Assembly: GCF_013376005.1 (NCBI RefSeq)
Contig: NZ_JABMJK010000024.1
Coordinates: forward strand, 1 to 64,000
Reading direction: 5' to 3'
Source of the DNA: Duganella sp. SG902
Lineage (GTDB): Bacteria > Pseudomonadota > Gammaproteobacteria > Burkholderiales > Burkholderiaceae_D
DNA: 64,000 nucleotides
Shown here: positions 46,263 to 54,720 of the stretch, piece by piece
Layout of the letters: each line of letters starts with the position of its first letter
Position numbering within the stretch: position 1 is the stretch's first letter
Program-made: the position numbers and the translations under genes
The notes under the pieces: generated by a model
Told to the model about the DNA's origin: nothing
Database searches by the model: none
Seen by the model: the letters and a program-made list of their open reading frames with translations, nothing else

Positions 46263-48599
46263 TTATTTTTCTTCGAGTAGTGCGAGCAATCCTGCTTCAT
46301 CCAGGATGGTGACTTCCAGCTCCTGTGCCTTGGCCAGCTTGCTGCCCGCGTCCGCGCCGGCCACCAGGTAATGCGTCTTCTTCGAAACGGAACCGGACAC
46401 CTTGCCGCCCTTCGCTTCGATCAGCGCGGCGGCTTGGTCGCGGCCCATGGTCGGCAAGGTGCCGGTCAGCACAAAGGTCTTGCCGGTCAGGTGGCCTTCG
46501 GAGGCGACGGTTTCCGGCAACTGAGCCAGCAGGTCTTCGCGCAGCAGATGCAGCGCCTTGACCTGTTCGCGGTTGCCCGGCTGCGCCATCCAGCTGTCCA
46601 GCGATTCGGCCACCGCCGCCGGCAGGCCGAACACATTGAACACCTGAAGATAAGCCAGCGCCTCCAATGTGACGCCTTCCTCGACCAGCTGCTTGCTGCG
46701 CGGTTCCGTCAGTTTGGGTATCGCCAGCGCGGCAAGCAGCTTGACCGGGTCGAGCTTCTCGCGCAGCTTGGCGCTCGGCGGGTGCTCGCCGGCCGGCTTG
46801 ACGCCGGCGGCCAGCAGCGCGTCGATGGCTTCCTGGTTCTTTGGTTCGGCGAAGAAGTCGGCGATCGACTCGGCCACGGTGCCACCGATATCGGGCAGCA
46901 CACGCAGCAGCGCCGCCGGCACACGGCGGATCAGATCGAAGCGGCCCAGCCACTCGGCCAACGTCTTGGCGGTGGACTCGCCCACATGGCGGATGCCCAG
47001 CGCGAACAACAGGCGCTCCAGCGGCGGATTCTTGCTGGCGGCGATGGCCTCCAGCAGATTGTCCGCCCACTTGGTGGCGATCTTGCCCTTGACGACGGTC
47101 TCCGGCGTGGTGCCATCGCGTTCATCGGCGAGACGCTTCATTTCCAGCAGGTCGTCCAGCGTCAGCGCATACAGGTCCGCCACGCGCTGCACCTTGCCCC
47201 ATTCCACCAGGCTGTCGATGTAGCGGTCGCCCAAGCCTTCGATGTCCATCATGCGGCGGCCGGCGAAGTGGCGGATGGCTTCCTTGCGCTGCGCGGAGCA
47301 GAACAGGCCGCCGGAGCAGCGCGCGATCGCCTCGCCCTCCTCGCGCACCACGTGCGAGCCGCACACCGGGCAGGTTTTCGGCAGCTCGTAGGCCACCGTC
47401 GATTCCGGACGGCGTTCCAGCACCACCGCCAGCACTTCCGGGATGACGTCGCCGGCGCGCCGTACGATCACGGTGTCGCCCACACGCACGTCCTTGCGGC
47501 GCACCTCGTCCTCGTTGTGCAGCGTGGCGTTGGTGACGTTGACGCCGCCCACGAACACCGAGGCCAGACGGGCCACCGGCGTGATGGCGCCGGTGCGGCC
47601 GACCTGCACCTCGATCGCCTGCACCACGGTCAGCGCCTCCTCGGCCGGGAACTTGTGCGCCAGGGCGAAACGCGGCGCGCGCGAGACGAAGCCCAGCGAG
47701 CGCTGGTCTTCAAGACGATTGGCCTTGTACACCACGCCGTCGATCTCGTATGGCATGGTCGGCCGGGCCGCGCCGATCTGTTTGTAGTAGCCGATCAAAC
47801 CGTCGTAGCCGCGCACCACCGTGGCTTCCTTCGCCACCGGCAGGCCAAGCTGGCGGTACCAGTCCAGCAGCGCGGAATGCGAGGCAGGCATTTCGACGCC
47901 CTCCAGCGCGCCGACGCCGTAGGCGAAGAAACTCAGCTTGCGCGATGCGGTGATGCGCGAGTCCAGCTGGCGCAGGCTGCCCGCCGCCGCGTTGCGCGGA
48001 TTGACGAACTCCTTCTGACCCGCCTCGCGCTGGCGCGCGTTCATGGCCTCGAAATCCTTCTTGAACATCAGCACCTCGCCGCGCACGTCGAGGATGGCGG
48101 GCGGATTGTCGGTCTTCAGGCGCAGCGGAATGCTGCGGATGGTGCGGATGTTGGCGGTCACGTCTTCGCCGGTGTAGCCGTCGCCGCGCGTGGCCGCCTG
48201 CACCAGCAGGCCGTCCACGTAGCGCAGGTTGATGGCCAGGCCGTCGTACTTCACCTCGGCCGCGTATTCGATCAGCGCGGCGGTGTCCAGGCCCTCGCGC
48301 ACGCGGCGGTCGAAGTTCTCGATATCTTCATCGGTAAAGCCGTTATTCAGCGACAGCATCGGCACCGTGTGGGTCACCTGCTCGAACTGCGGCAGCGGCG
48401 CCGCCCCCACGCGCTTGGTCGGCGAGTCGGGCAGCGCCAGCTCGGGGTGTGCTTCCTCCAGCTGTTGCAGCTCGATGAAAAGCTTGTCGTACTCCGCGTC
48501 CGGGATGGTGGGCGCGTCCTCGACGTGATAGGCGTGCAAATGCCGGTTCAGCTCCGCGCTGAGTTCAGCGATGCGCGTTTTGAAATCCACTTCCGTCAT
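46263..48599 (-). CDS. ligA: NAD-dependent DNA ligase with extra helix-hairpin-helix module
   Basis: LigA seals nicks in DNA using NAD. The 778-residue protein has the Ia and adenylation domain with catalytic Lys in EVKYDGLAINL, the OB fold, the four-Cys zinc finger (CPVCGSHVV and later CSGGLFCSAQ), helix-hairpin-helix repeats, and a C-terminal BRCT domain (about 695-778). It is about 80-100 residues longer than the usual 670-700. The excess lies at about 616-690 and resembles residues 525-599 (LL.AL.I...E...K.L and VAES.....A.P.N.E...AL), so it looks like an internal duplication. Neighbours zipA and smc match the conserved order. Confidence 0.95.
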   Translation of the reverse strand: MTEVDFKTRIAELSAELNRHLHAYHVEDAPTIPDAEYDKLFIELQQLEEAHPELALPDSPTKRVGAAPLPQFEQVTHTVPMLSLNNGFTDEDIENFDRRVREGLDTAALIEYAAEVKYDGLAINLRYVDGLLVQAATRGDGYTGEDVTANIRTIRSIPLRLKTDNPPAILDVRGEVLMFKKDFEAMNARQREAGQKEFVNPRNAAAGSLRQLDSRITASRKLSFFAYGVGALEGVEMPASHSALLDWYRQLGLPVAKEATVVRGYDGLIGYYKQIGAARPTMPYEIDGVVYKANRLEDQRSLGFVSRAPRFALAHKFPAEEALTVVQAIEVQVGRTGAITPVARLASVFVGGVNVTNATLHNEDEVRRKDVRVGDTVIVRRAGDVIPEVLAVVLERRPESTVAYELPKTCPVCGSHVVREEGEAIARCSGGLFCSAQRKEAIRHFAGRRMMDIEGLGDRYIDSLVEWGKVQRVADLYALTLDDLLEMKRLADERDGTTPETVVKGKIATKWADNLLEAIAASKNPPLERLLFALGIRHVGESTAKTLAEWLGRFDLIRRVPAALLRVLPDIGGTVAESIADFFAEPKNQEAIDALLAAGVKPAGEHPPSAKLREKLDPVKLLAALAIPKLTEPRSKQLVEEGVTLEALAYLQVFNVFGLPAAVAESLDSWMAQPGNREQVKALHLLREDLLAQLPETVASEGHLTGKTFVLTGTLPTMGRDQAAALIEAKGGKVSGSVSKKTHYLVAGADAGSKLAKAQELEVTILDEAGLLALLEEK

Positions 48600-48611
48600 T
48601 ACCGCAACCTT

Positions 48612-49760
48612 TTAGCTGAACAAACGCAGCGCGCGGGTGGAACCGGCCGGGATGTCGGCATCGTTCATCTCGGTGTAGAAGTCCTGTACCTGGCCGGCGA
48701 TCTCGGTCAGCGCGGCGTCGGACAGCGGCTGGTTGTAATCATCGACAATGGTCGCGTCCAGGCGCGCCACCAGCGACTTGGCGCAGGCGACCATGGCGCC
48801 AAAACCGTCGCGCGCCGGCGCCACGCATGGCACGTCCAGCAGCAACGTCAGGCGCGAGGTGGTTTCCTCGGCCGGCGTGACATTGGTCGACAGCGAGAAC
48901 AGGAAGCCGCCCTCGCCGTCCGGCATGACGAAGCGGCCGTCCGGACGCACATCGAAGCCCTGCTTTTCCAACGCGCCGATCAGGGTATTGACCGACCATG
49001 GCGCGCCATTGGTTTGCAGGTTGACGCCCAGCTGGGCGTCGTGACCAGCGACGAAGCGGTGCAGGTTGCGCGCCTCGGCCATCACCTCCATCATGTCCGG
49101 CACGGCCGGTTCGGCGCCGATTTCGTCGGCCATGGCGCGCAGGCGCGTCACCAGTTCCGAGTATTCCAGTTCATTCAATGCCGTGCTGCGGCTGGCCAGC
49201 TGCACGCCGCCCTGCAGTTCGGTGTAGACGCCGCCGTGGGTGATCGGTTCCCAGTCGCCGCTGACGGCCTTGCCGATGAAGTGCACCGGCTTGTTGCCGA
49301 CCATGCGCAGGGTTTGCAGCACCGGCAGCAGCTTGTCGCCGCGCGCCGGCGCTTCCAGCGCCAGCGGCAGCAGGCAGTCGATCAGCGGATCGACCAGCGC
49401 CGTGGCCTGTTCCGCCGCCGCCGCCGACGCGGCGTTGGCGCGCGCGGCCAGTTCGTCGTCGCTGGCCGGCTTGCCGGATTCGTCGTCGGTGCTGAATTCC
49501 GCCGCCATCGCGCTCAACGCGGCGGCCGCCACGGACGCTTCGCCGCCGGCCAGGCCGGGCGTCGCGCTGTCGAGCGAGAAGCTGGGCTCCTGACGGGCGA
49601 CCGGCTCGTCGCCGCTGCGCATCAGCACATCGTCATGGTCGGACGAGAAGGCGCGTTCCACGCTTTTCTTGGCCTTGTATTCCTGGATTTTGTTGTACGT
49701 GAAGACACCGGCGACAAATACGCCGGCGGCCGCGATTAAACTGAGTTGAAGATCTGTCAT
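48612..49760 (-). CDS. zipA: Cell division protein ZipA
   Basis: ZipA tethers FtsZ to the inner membrane during division. The 382-residue protein has one N-terminal membrane helix (LSLIAAAGVFVAGVFTYNKI), a charged and Ala-rich linker, and a C-terminal FtsZ-binding-type domain (about 220-382: VNTLIGALEKQGFDVRPDGRF). Sequence in this domain is diverged from E. coli, but the position between smc and ligA supports the call. It overlaps smc by four bases. Confidence 0.85.
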   Translation of the reverse strand: MTDLQLSLIAAAGVFVAGVFTYNKIQEYKAKKSVERAFSSDHDDVLMRSGDEPVARQEPSFSLDSATPGLAGGEASVAAAALSAMAAEFSTDDESGKPASDDELAARANAASAAAAEQATALVDPLIDCLLPLALEAPARGDKLLPVLQTLRMVGNKPVHFIGKAVSGDWEPITHGGVYTELQGGVQLASRSTALNELEYSELVTRLRAMADEIGAEPAVPDMMEVMAEARNLHRFVAGHDAQLGVNLQTNGAPWSVNTLIGALEKQGFDVRPDGRFVMPDGEGGFLFSLSTNVTPAEETTSRLTLLLDVPCVAPARDGFGAMVACAKSLVARLDATIVDDYNQPLSDAALTEIAGQVQDFYTEMNDADIPAGSTRALRLFS

Positions 49761-52700
49761 GCTGCTTGAGCCTCGGAAGCGAAGTTTGCGGCGGATTCCA
49801 TATCCACCGCCACGATGCGCGATACACCTTGTTCCTGCATCGTCACACCGATCAGTTGATTGGCCATCTCCATCGCAATCTTGTTGTGCGAGATGAAGAG
49901 GAATTGGGTCTGGTCAGACATGCGCTTGACCATCCGGCAGAATCGCTCGGTATTGGCGTCATCCAGCGGTGCGTCGACTTCATCGAGCAGGCAGAATGGC
50001 GCGGGATTCAGCCGGAACATGGAGAACACCAGCGCGGTGGCGGTCAGCGCTTTCTCACCGCCGGACAGCAGGTGAATGGTGGCGTTCTTTTTGCCCGGCG
50101 GCTGGGCCATGACCTGCACGCCGGAGTCCAGGATTTCGTCGCCGGTCATGATCAACTTGGCCTGGCCGCCGCCGAACAGGATCGGGAACAGTTCGGAGAA
50201 GTGGCCGTTGACGCGGTCGAAGGTGTCCTGCAGCAGATCGCGCGTTTCCTTGTCGATCTTGGTGATGGCATCTTCCAGCGTGGTGATGGCTTCCTGCAGG
50301 TCCGCGTTCTGCGAATCGAGGAAGTTCTTGCGCTCGGAAGCGGTGGCCAGTTCGTCCAGCGCCGCCAGGTTGACCGCGCCCAGCGCGGCGATGGCGTTGG
50401 TCAGGCGCGTTACCTCGCCCTGCAGGTAGGATGCCTTCATGTCCGGATGCAGCTTCTCGGCCAGCGCCGCCTCGTCGGCCTGCACCTCGGCCAGCTGCGC
50501 GGCGAACTGCTCCTGGTTCAGGCGCGCGGCCTGCTCCTTCAGTTGCAGCTCCATGATCTTGTCGCGCTGCGGTTGCAGCGCGCGCTCGGTCGACATGCGG
50601 CCTTCCTCGAACATGCGCAACTGCTGGGCGATCTGGTCGAGTTCATGGCGCGCGTCGGACAGCGCCTTTTCCTGCGTGGTACGACGGTCCAGCAGTTCCT
50701 GCAAGCCGTCGTTGGCCGTGCCCTGCTCCAGGCCTTCCAGCTCCATGCGGCCGGATTCGATGCTCTCGTTGACCTGCGCCACCTGCGCATTGGCGGTGGC
50801 GATATTGCGGCGCAGTTCCTCGATCTTGCTGCGCTGGGTCTTCTCCGCGAACTGCACTTCCTGCGCGGCGCGTTCCAGGTCGCGCAAGGCTTCGCGGGCG
50901 TCGGCCAGGCGCTGTTCCTTGGCCAGGAAATCGGTCTGGCCGTCCTCATGCTCGCCTTGCAGGTTGCCGAGTTCCATATCCAGCTGCTCGAACTTCTCTT
51001 CCGACTCCAGCTTGATCTGGGTTTGCTCTTCCTCCTGCGCCGCGATTTCGGCCAGGTCGGTTTCGATCTGCGTGCTGCGCTGGTTGTAGCGCGCCTCGAT
51101 CTCGGACAGCTTGACCACCTCCAGCTGCAGCGTATGCACCGACGATTGCAGGCTTTGCAGCTTGGCGCGGTACTCGGTCAGGCGGCGCGTCAGTTCCGTC
51201 ACGGCGGCGTCGGCGCGCACCGAACGGGCGCGCGCCTCGTCGGCCAGCATCTGCTGCGCGCGCAGCTGCTTGGTGATGTTGTCGATTTCCTGCTGGCGGC
51301 CCAGCATGCCGTCCTGTTCGGAGTCGGCGGCGTAGAAACGCACGCTGCCCTGCGTGACCACGTGGCCCTGGCGCGTGATGATGGAACCGCCGGCCGGCAG
51401 CTTGGCGCGATCCGCGAACGCCTCGGCCGTGTCGTCGGCCACGTAGACGTTGTGCAGCCAGTCCTGCAGCAGGCCGCGCAGGCCAGGATCGTTGATCTTC
51501 AACAGATTCAGGAACGGCTTGAGGCCCGGCGCTTCCACCGGCGCCGGCGGCACGGCGGTCGATGGCGCATACAGCGCCAGCTTGGCCGGCGGCGCGTCGC
51601 TGAAGAAGGCCTTGGCCCATTCGATGTTCGACATCTGCAGCGCCGAGGTGCGCTCGCGCAGCACCGACTCCAGCGCCGGCTCCCAGCCCGCCTCGATGTT
51701 CAGTTTCTGCCACAGGCGCGGCAGCGATTCCAGCTCGTGCTTTTGCAGCCACGGGGTGACCTTGCCCTGCGTTTGCACGCGCTCCTGCAACTGGCGCAGC
51801 GCGTTCAGGCGCGCCTCCAGCTGGGCGTTGGCGGCGGTTTCGGCGTTGACCTGCTGCTGCGCCTCCTGGCGCTCCTGTTCCAGCTTGGGTTGCTGCTCCA
51901 GCGCTTCCTCCAGCAGGAAGCTTTGCTCTTCCAGCGCCTGCTGTTTTTCCTCCAGCTGCATGCGCAGATTGGCCAGATGCGCGCTGTCCGGCAAACTCAA
52001 ACCGCTCTTTTCCTGTTGCAGGCGCTCGCGCCGCACGGCCAGGCCGTTCAGGATATTGTTGGCGTTGCGCTGATGCGCCGACTCCAGCTCCAGCTGCTGC
52101 TGCGCCTGCATAATGCGCGCGCGCGACTCGGTGCTCCTGGTCTGCGCTTCCTTCCACGCCTGTTCCAGCATCGGCAGCGACTCGGCCTTCTGCTCGGCCA
52201 TGACCTGCGATTCCTCGACCTTGGCGCTCAGCTCTTCCAGCGTGAACTCGGCTTCCTCGATTTGCTCGCCGGCCTCGCTGGCCTGGCGCTGCCACTGGTC
52301 GCGCTGCGCGGTCAACGCCGCCAGCTGCGCCTGCAAACGGCCGCGCGATTCGACCACGAACTTGATCTGCGCCTCCAGGCTGCCGATTTCGGCGTTGGTC
52401 TGGTACAGCGCGCCCTGCGCCGTGTGCAGGCGGTCGCCGGCGGCAAAGTGCGACTGGCGCATCTGCTCCAGCGACAGCTCGACGTTACGCAGCTTGGCGG
52501 TTTGCTCTTCCAGATCGTTTTGCGCCTGCTCGACTTCGCGGAAGTATTTTTTCTGCTCGTTCTCGGCCTCCACCTTGCGCAGCAGCCAAAGCAGCTTTTG
52601 CTTCTCTTCCTGATCCGCCTGCAGCTGGTGGAACTTGGTGGCGACGGCGGCCTGGCCCTCCAGCTTTTCCAGATTCGAATTCAACTCGCGCAGGATATCC

Positions 52701-53284
52701 TCCACCCGCAGCAGGTTCTCGCGCGTGTCGTGCAGGCGGTTTTCGGTCTCCCGGCGGCGTTCCTTGTATTTCGAGACGCCGGCGGCCTCCTCCAGGAACA
52801 CCCTCAGCTCCTCCGGGCGCGACTCGATGATCCGCGAGATCATGCCCTGCCCGATAATCGCGTAGGCGCGCGGACCGAGGCCGGTGCCGAGGAAAATATC
52901 CTGGATGTCGCGCCGGCGCACCGGCTGGCCGTTGATGTAGTAGGTGGAGGTGCCGTCGCGCGTCAATGTGCGCTTGACGGCGATTTCGGCATACTGGCCC
53001 CACTGGCCGGCGGCCTTGCCGGCATTGTTGTCAAACACCAGCTCCACCGACGCCCGTCCGGCCGGCTTGCGGTTGGTCGAGCCGTTGAAAATGACGTCCT
53101 GCATGGACTCGCCGCGCAGCTCGGAGGCTTTGGATTCGCCCAGCACCCAGCGCACCGCGTCGATGATGTTCGACTTGCCGCAACCGTTGGGACCTACCAC
53201 GCCAACCAACTGACCCGGCACCTGGAAATTGGTGGGATCAACGAAAGACTTAAATCCCGACAATTTGATGGAGGATAGACGCAC
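49757..53284 (-). CDS. smc: Chromosome segregation ATPase SMC
   Basis: SMC is the core of bacterial condensin. The 1175-residue protein has the N-terminal ATPase lobe with GPNGCGKSNIIDAVRWVLGE (Walker A), two long coiled coils, a hinge (about 515-660), and the C-terminal lobe with LLSGGEKALTATAL and CLLDEVDAPLDDAN. All ATPase motifs are intact and length is standard. It is first in the smc-zipA-ligA-galU-def-kir run. ScpA and ScpB are not in the window. Confidence 0.96.
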   Translation of the reverse strand: MRLSSIKLSGFKSFVDPTNFQVPGQLVGVVGPNGCGKSNIIDAVRWVLGESKASELRGESMQDVIFNGSTNRKPAGRASVELVFDNNAGKAAGQWGQYAEIAVKRTLTRDGTSTYYINGQPVRRRDIQDIFLGTGLGPRAYAIIGQGMISRIIESRPEELRVFLEEAAGVSKYKERRRETENRLHDTRENLLRVEDILRELNSNLEKLEGQAAVATKFHQLQADQEEKQKLLWLLRKVEAENEQKKYFREVEQAQNDLEEQTAKLRNVELSLEQMRQSHFAAGDRLHTAQGALYQTNAEIGSLEAQIKFVVESRGRLQAQLAALTAQRDQWQRQASEAGEQIEEAEFTLEELSAKVEESQVMAEQKAESLPMLEQAWKEAQTRSTESRARIMQAQQQLELESAHQRNANNILNGLAVRRERLQQEKSGLSLPDSAHLANLRMQLEEKQQALEEQSFLLEEALEQQPKLEQERQEAQQQVNAETAANAQLEARLNALRQLQERVQTQGKVTPWLQKHELESLPRLWQKLNIEAGWEPALESVLRERTSALQMSNIEWAKAFFSDAPPAKLALYAPSTAVPPAPVEAPGLKPFLNLLKINDPGLRGLLQDWLHNVYVADDTAEAFADRAKLPAGGSIITRQGHVVTQGSVRFYAADSEQDGMLGRQQEIDNITKQLRAQQMLADEARARSVRADAAVTELTRRLTEYRAKLQSLQSSVHTLQLEVVKLSEIEARYNQRSTQIETDLAEIAAQEEEQTQIKLESEEKFEQLDMELGNLQGEHEDGQTDFLAKEQRLADAREALRDLERAAQEVQFAEKTQRSKIEELRRNIATANAQVAQVNESIESGRMELEGLEQGTANDGLQELLDRRTTQEKALSDARHELDQIAQQLRMFEEGRMSTERALQPQRDKIMELQLKEQAARLNQEQFAAQLAEVQADEAALAEKLHPDMKASYLQGEVTRLTNAIAALGAVNLAALDELATASERKNFLDSQNADLQEAITTLEDAITKIDKETRDLLQDTFDRVNGHFSELFPILFGGGQAKLIMTGDEILDSGVQVMAQPPGKKNATIHLLSGGEKALTATALVFSMFRLNPAPFCLLDEVDAPLDDANTERFCRMVKRMSDQTQFLFISHNKIAMEMANQLIGVTMQEQGVSRIVAVDMESAANFASEAQAA

Positions 53285-53375
53285 GTTGTTATCTGGTGTG
53301 TGGGCTGGACAAGTTCACAATAATACCATTTTGCGCATCGACCAAGGCCGGAAAACATGCAACGTTGCAGCGCCG

Positions 53376-54008
53376 TCAATCCAGCCGCGACTGCGGCAGG
53401 CGCCACATCTCCCGGGTATAGGGCTGGTCGCGGCCCGACAGGTAGAGCGCCGCCCTGGTGATCCACTGCTCGGTGGGGATGGGCTCGACGCGCGGCGCCA
53501 CCAGCACGATCGGCAGGCACAGCATCACCAGGATGCGGCTCAGGGCCATGTGGTGCTCGGTGCTGGCGTAGCAGATGAACAGGCCGGCCACGGCCAGGCC
53601 GAGCAGGCAGCCGGTCAGCGCCTCGGACGGCGGGTGGGCGCGCACGTAGACGCGCGAGATGGCGATCAGCACCGCCAGCAGCACGCCCAGCGCGGTGCCC
53701 AGGTAGCGGGCCGCCGGGGCGGACATGGAACGGGTGGCGAGGTAGCCGGCCACCGGGAACACGGCGGCGGCGCGCATGGCGTGGCCGCTGAAGCCGGCGA
53801 ATTCGACCGAGGCCACGCCCACGCCCCAGCCGATGAACGCCATCTTGGTCGCCACCACCAGCGCCATGCCGGCGCCGAACAGCGCCAGCCAGATGGCGGT
53901 CAGGCGCCAGGATTTGCCGGCAAGCAGCCAGACCACGATCGCCACGCCGATCGGACCGGTGACCGCCATGCTGCCAATCACACTCAACCAATGCCACCAC
54001 ATCATCAT
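53376..54008 (-). CDS. PAP2-like membrane phosphatase, diverged active site
   Basis: This 210-residue protein has about six membrane helices and a PAP2 pattern: FSGHAMR in place of PSGH, and SRVYVRAHPPSE in place of SRxxxxxHxxxD, so the last acidic residue is Glu. The first motif (KxxxxxxRP) is not recognisable. It could dephosphorylate a lipid phosphate, but the changes make activity uncertain. I start at the first of three consecutive ATG codons, ten bases after a GGAG site. Confidence 0.72.
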   Translation of the reverse strand: MMMWWHWLSVIGSMAVTGPIGVAIVVWLLAGKSWRLTAIWLALFGAGMALVVATKMAFIGWGVGVASVEFAGFSGHAMRAAAVFPVAGYLATRSMSAPAARYLGTALGVLLAVLIAISRVYVRAHPPSEALTGCLLGLAVAGLFICYASTEHHMALSRILVMLCLPIVLVAPRVEPIPTEQWITRAALYLSGRDQPYTREMWRLPQSRLD

Positions 54009-54120
54009 AGACCGCCTGCTCCTTGTATTCCGCACTGCAGCATGCATTAAAGCACACGCGCGCCGATCATGGCGATCTTTTTCCTTAAGGCAATATTAAG
54101 CATTGTGGCATACTGGCGGC

Positions 54121-54720
54121 ATGCTGAAAATATACGGAAAATCAACCTCGATCAACGTGCGCAAGGTGTTGTGGACTTGCGCGGAAATCGGTCTGCCCTA
54201 CGCGCTGGAGCAGCAAAGCGACGCGCATAGGGCACTCAATCCCAATGGTTTGGTGCCGGTCATCGTCGATGACGGGCAGGCGCTGTGGGAATCCAACTCC
54301 ATCTGCCGCTACCTGGCCGGCAAGCATGGGCGCACGGACCTGCTGCCGGCGGAGCCGATGGCGCGCGCGCAGGTGGAAAAATGGATGGACTGGCAGGCCA
54401 CGGAGCTGAACACCTCGTGGCGCTACGCCTTCATGGGACTGGTGCGCGGCAGCGCGGCCCACAGCGACGCCCAAGCCATCGCCGCCAGCGCGGCCGAATG
54501 GAACCGGCTGATGACGCTGCTGGACGCGCAACTCGCGTCGACCGGCGCCTACGTGGCCGGCGGCCAGTTCACCCTGGCCGACATCGCGCTGGGCCTGTCG
54601 CTGAACCGCTGGCTGTCCACGCCCATCGAGCACCCGGCACTGCCAGCGCTGCAAGCCTGGTCCAACCGCTTATCCACCCGCCCCGCCTACCTCCTCCACG
54701 GCGCCAACGGCGTGCCCTGA
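54121..54720 (+). CDS. Glutathione S-transferase family protein
   Basis: This 199-residue protein has a thioredoxin-like N-terminal domain (LKIYGKSTSINVRKVLWTCAE, NPNGLVPVIVDDG, LWESNSICRYLAGKHG) with the cis-Pro and Glu-Ser glutathione-binding residues, and a helical C-terminal domain with FTLADIALGLSLNRWL. The catalytic position near S8-S10 suggests a Ser-type enzyme of the beta/theta group. Its stop abuts the stop of the convergent DUF1631 gene with no bases between. Confidence 0.9.
   Translation: MLKIYGKSTSINVRKVLWTCAEIGLPYALEQQSDAHRALNPNGLVPVIVDDGQALWESNSICRYLAGKHGRTDLLPAEPMARAQVEKWMDWQATELNTSWRYAFMGLVRGSAAHSDAQAIAASAAEWNRLMTLLDAQLASTGAYVAGGQFTLADIALGLSLNRWLSTPIEHPALPALQAWSNRLSTRPAYLLHGANGVP

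Noticed and set aside
46371..49739. Long open frame on the plus strand opposite ligA and zipA
   Set aside because: It spans two well-supported opposite genes and their junction and shows no recognisable domain or start signal.
49766..53278. Very long open frame on the plus strand opposite smc (about 1170 codons)
   Set aside because: It is a GC-bias shadow: composition is His/Arg/Leu/Gln/Ala-rich with no domains, and smc on the other strand has all family motifs.
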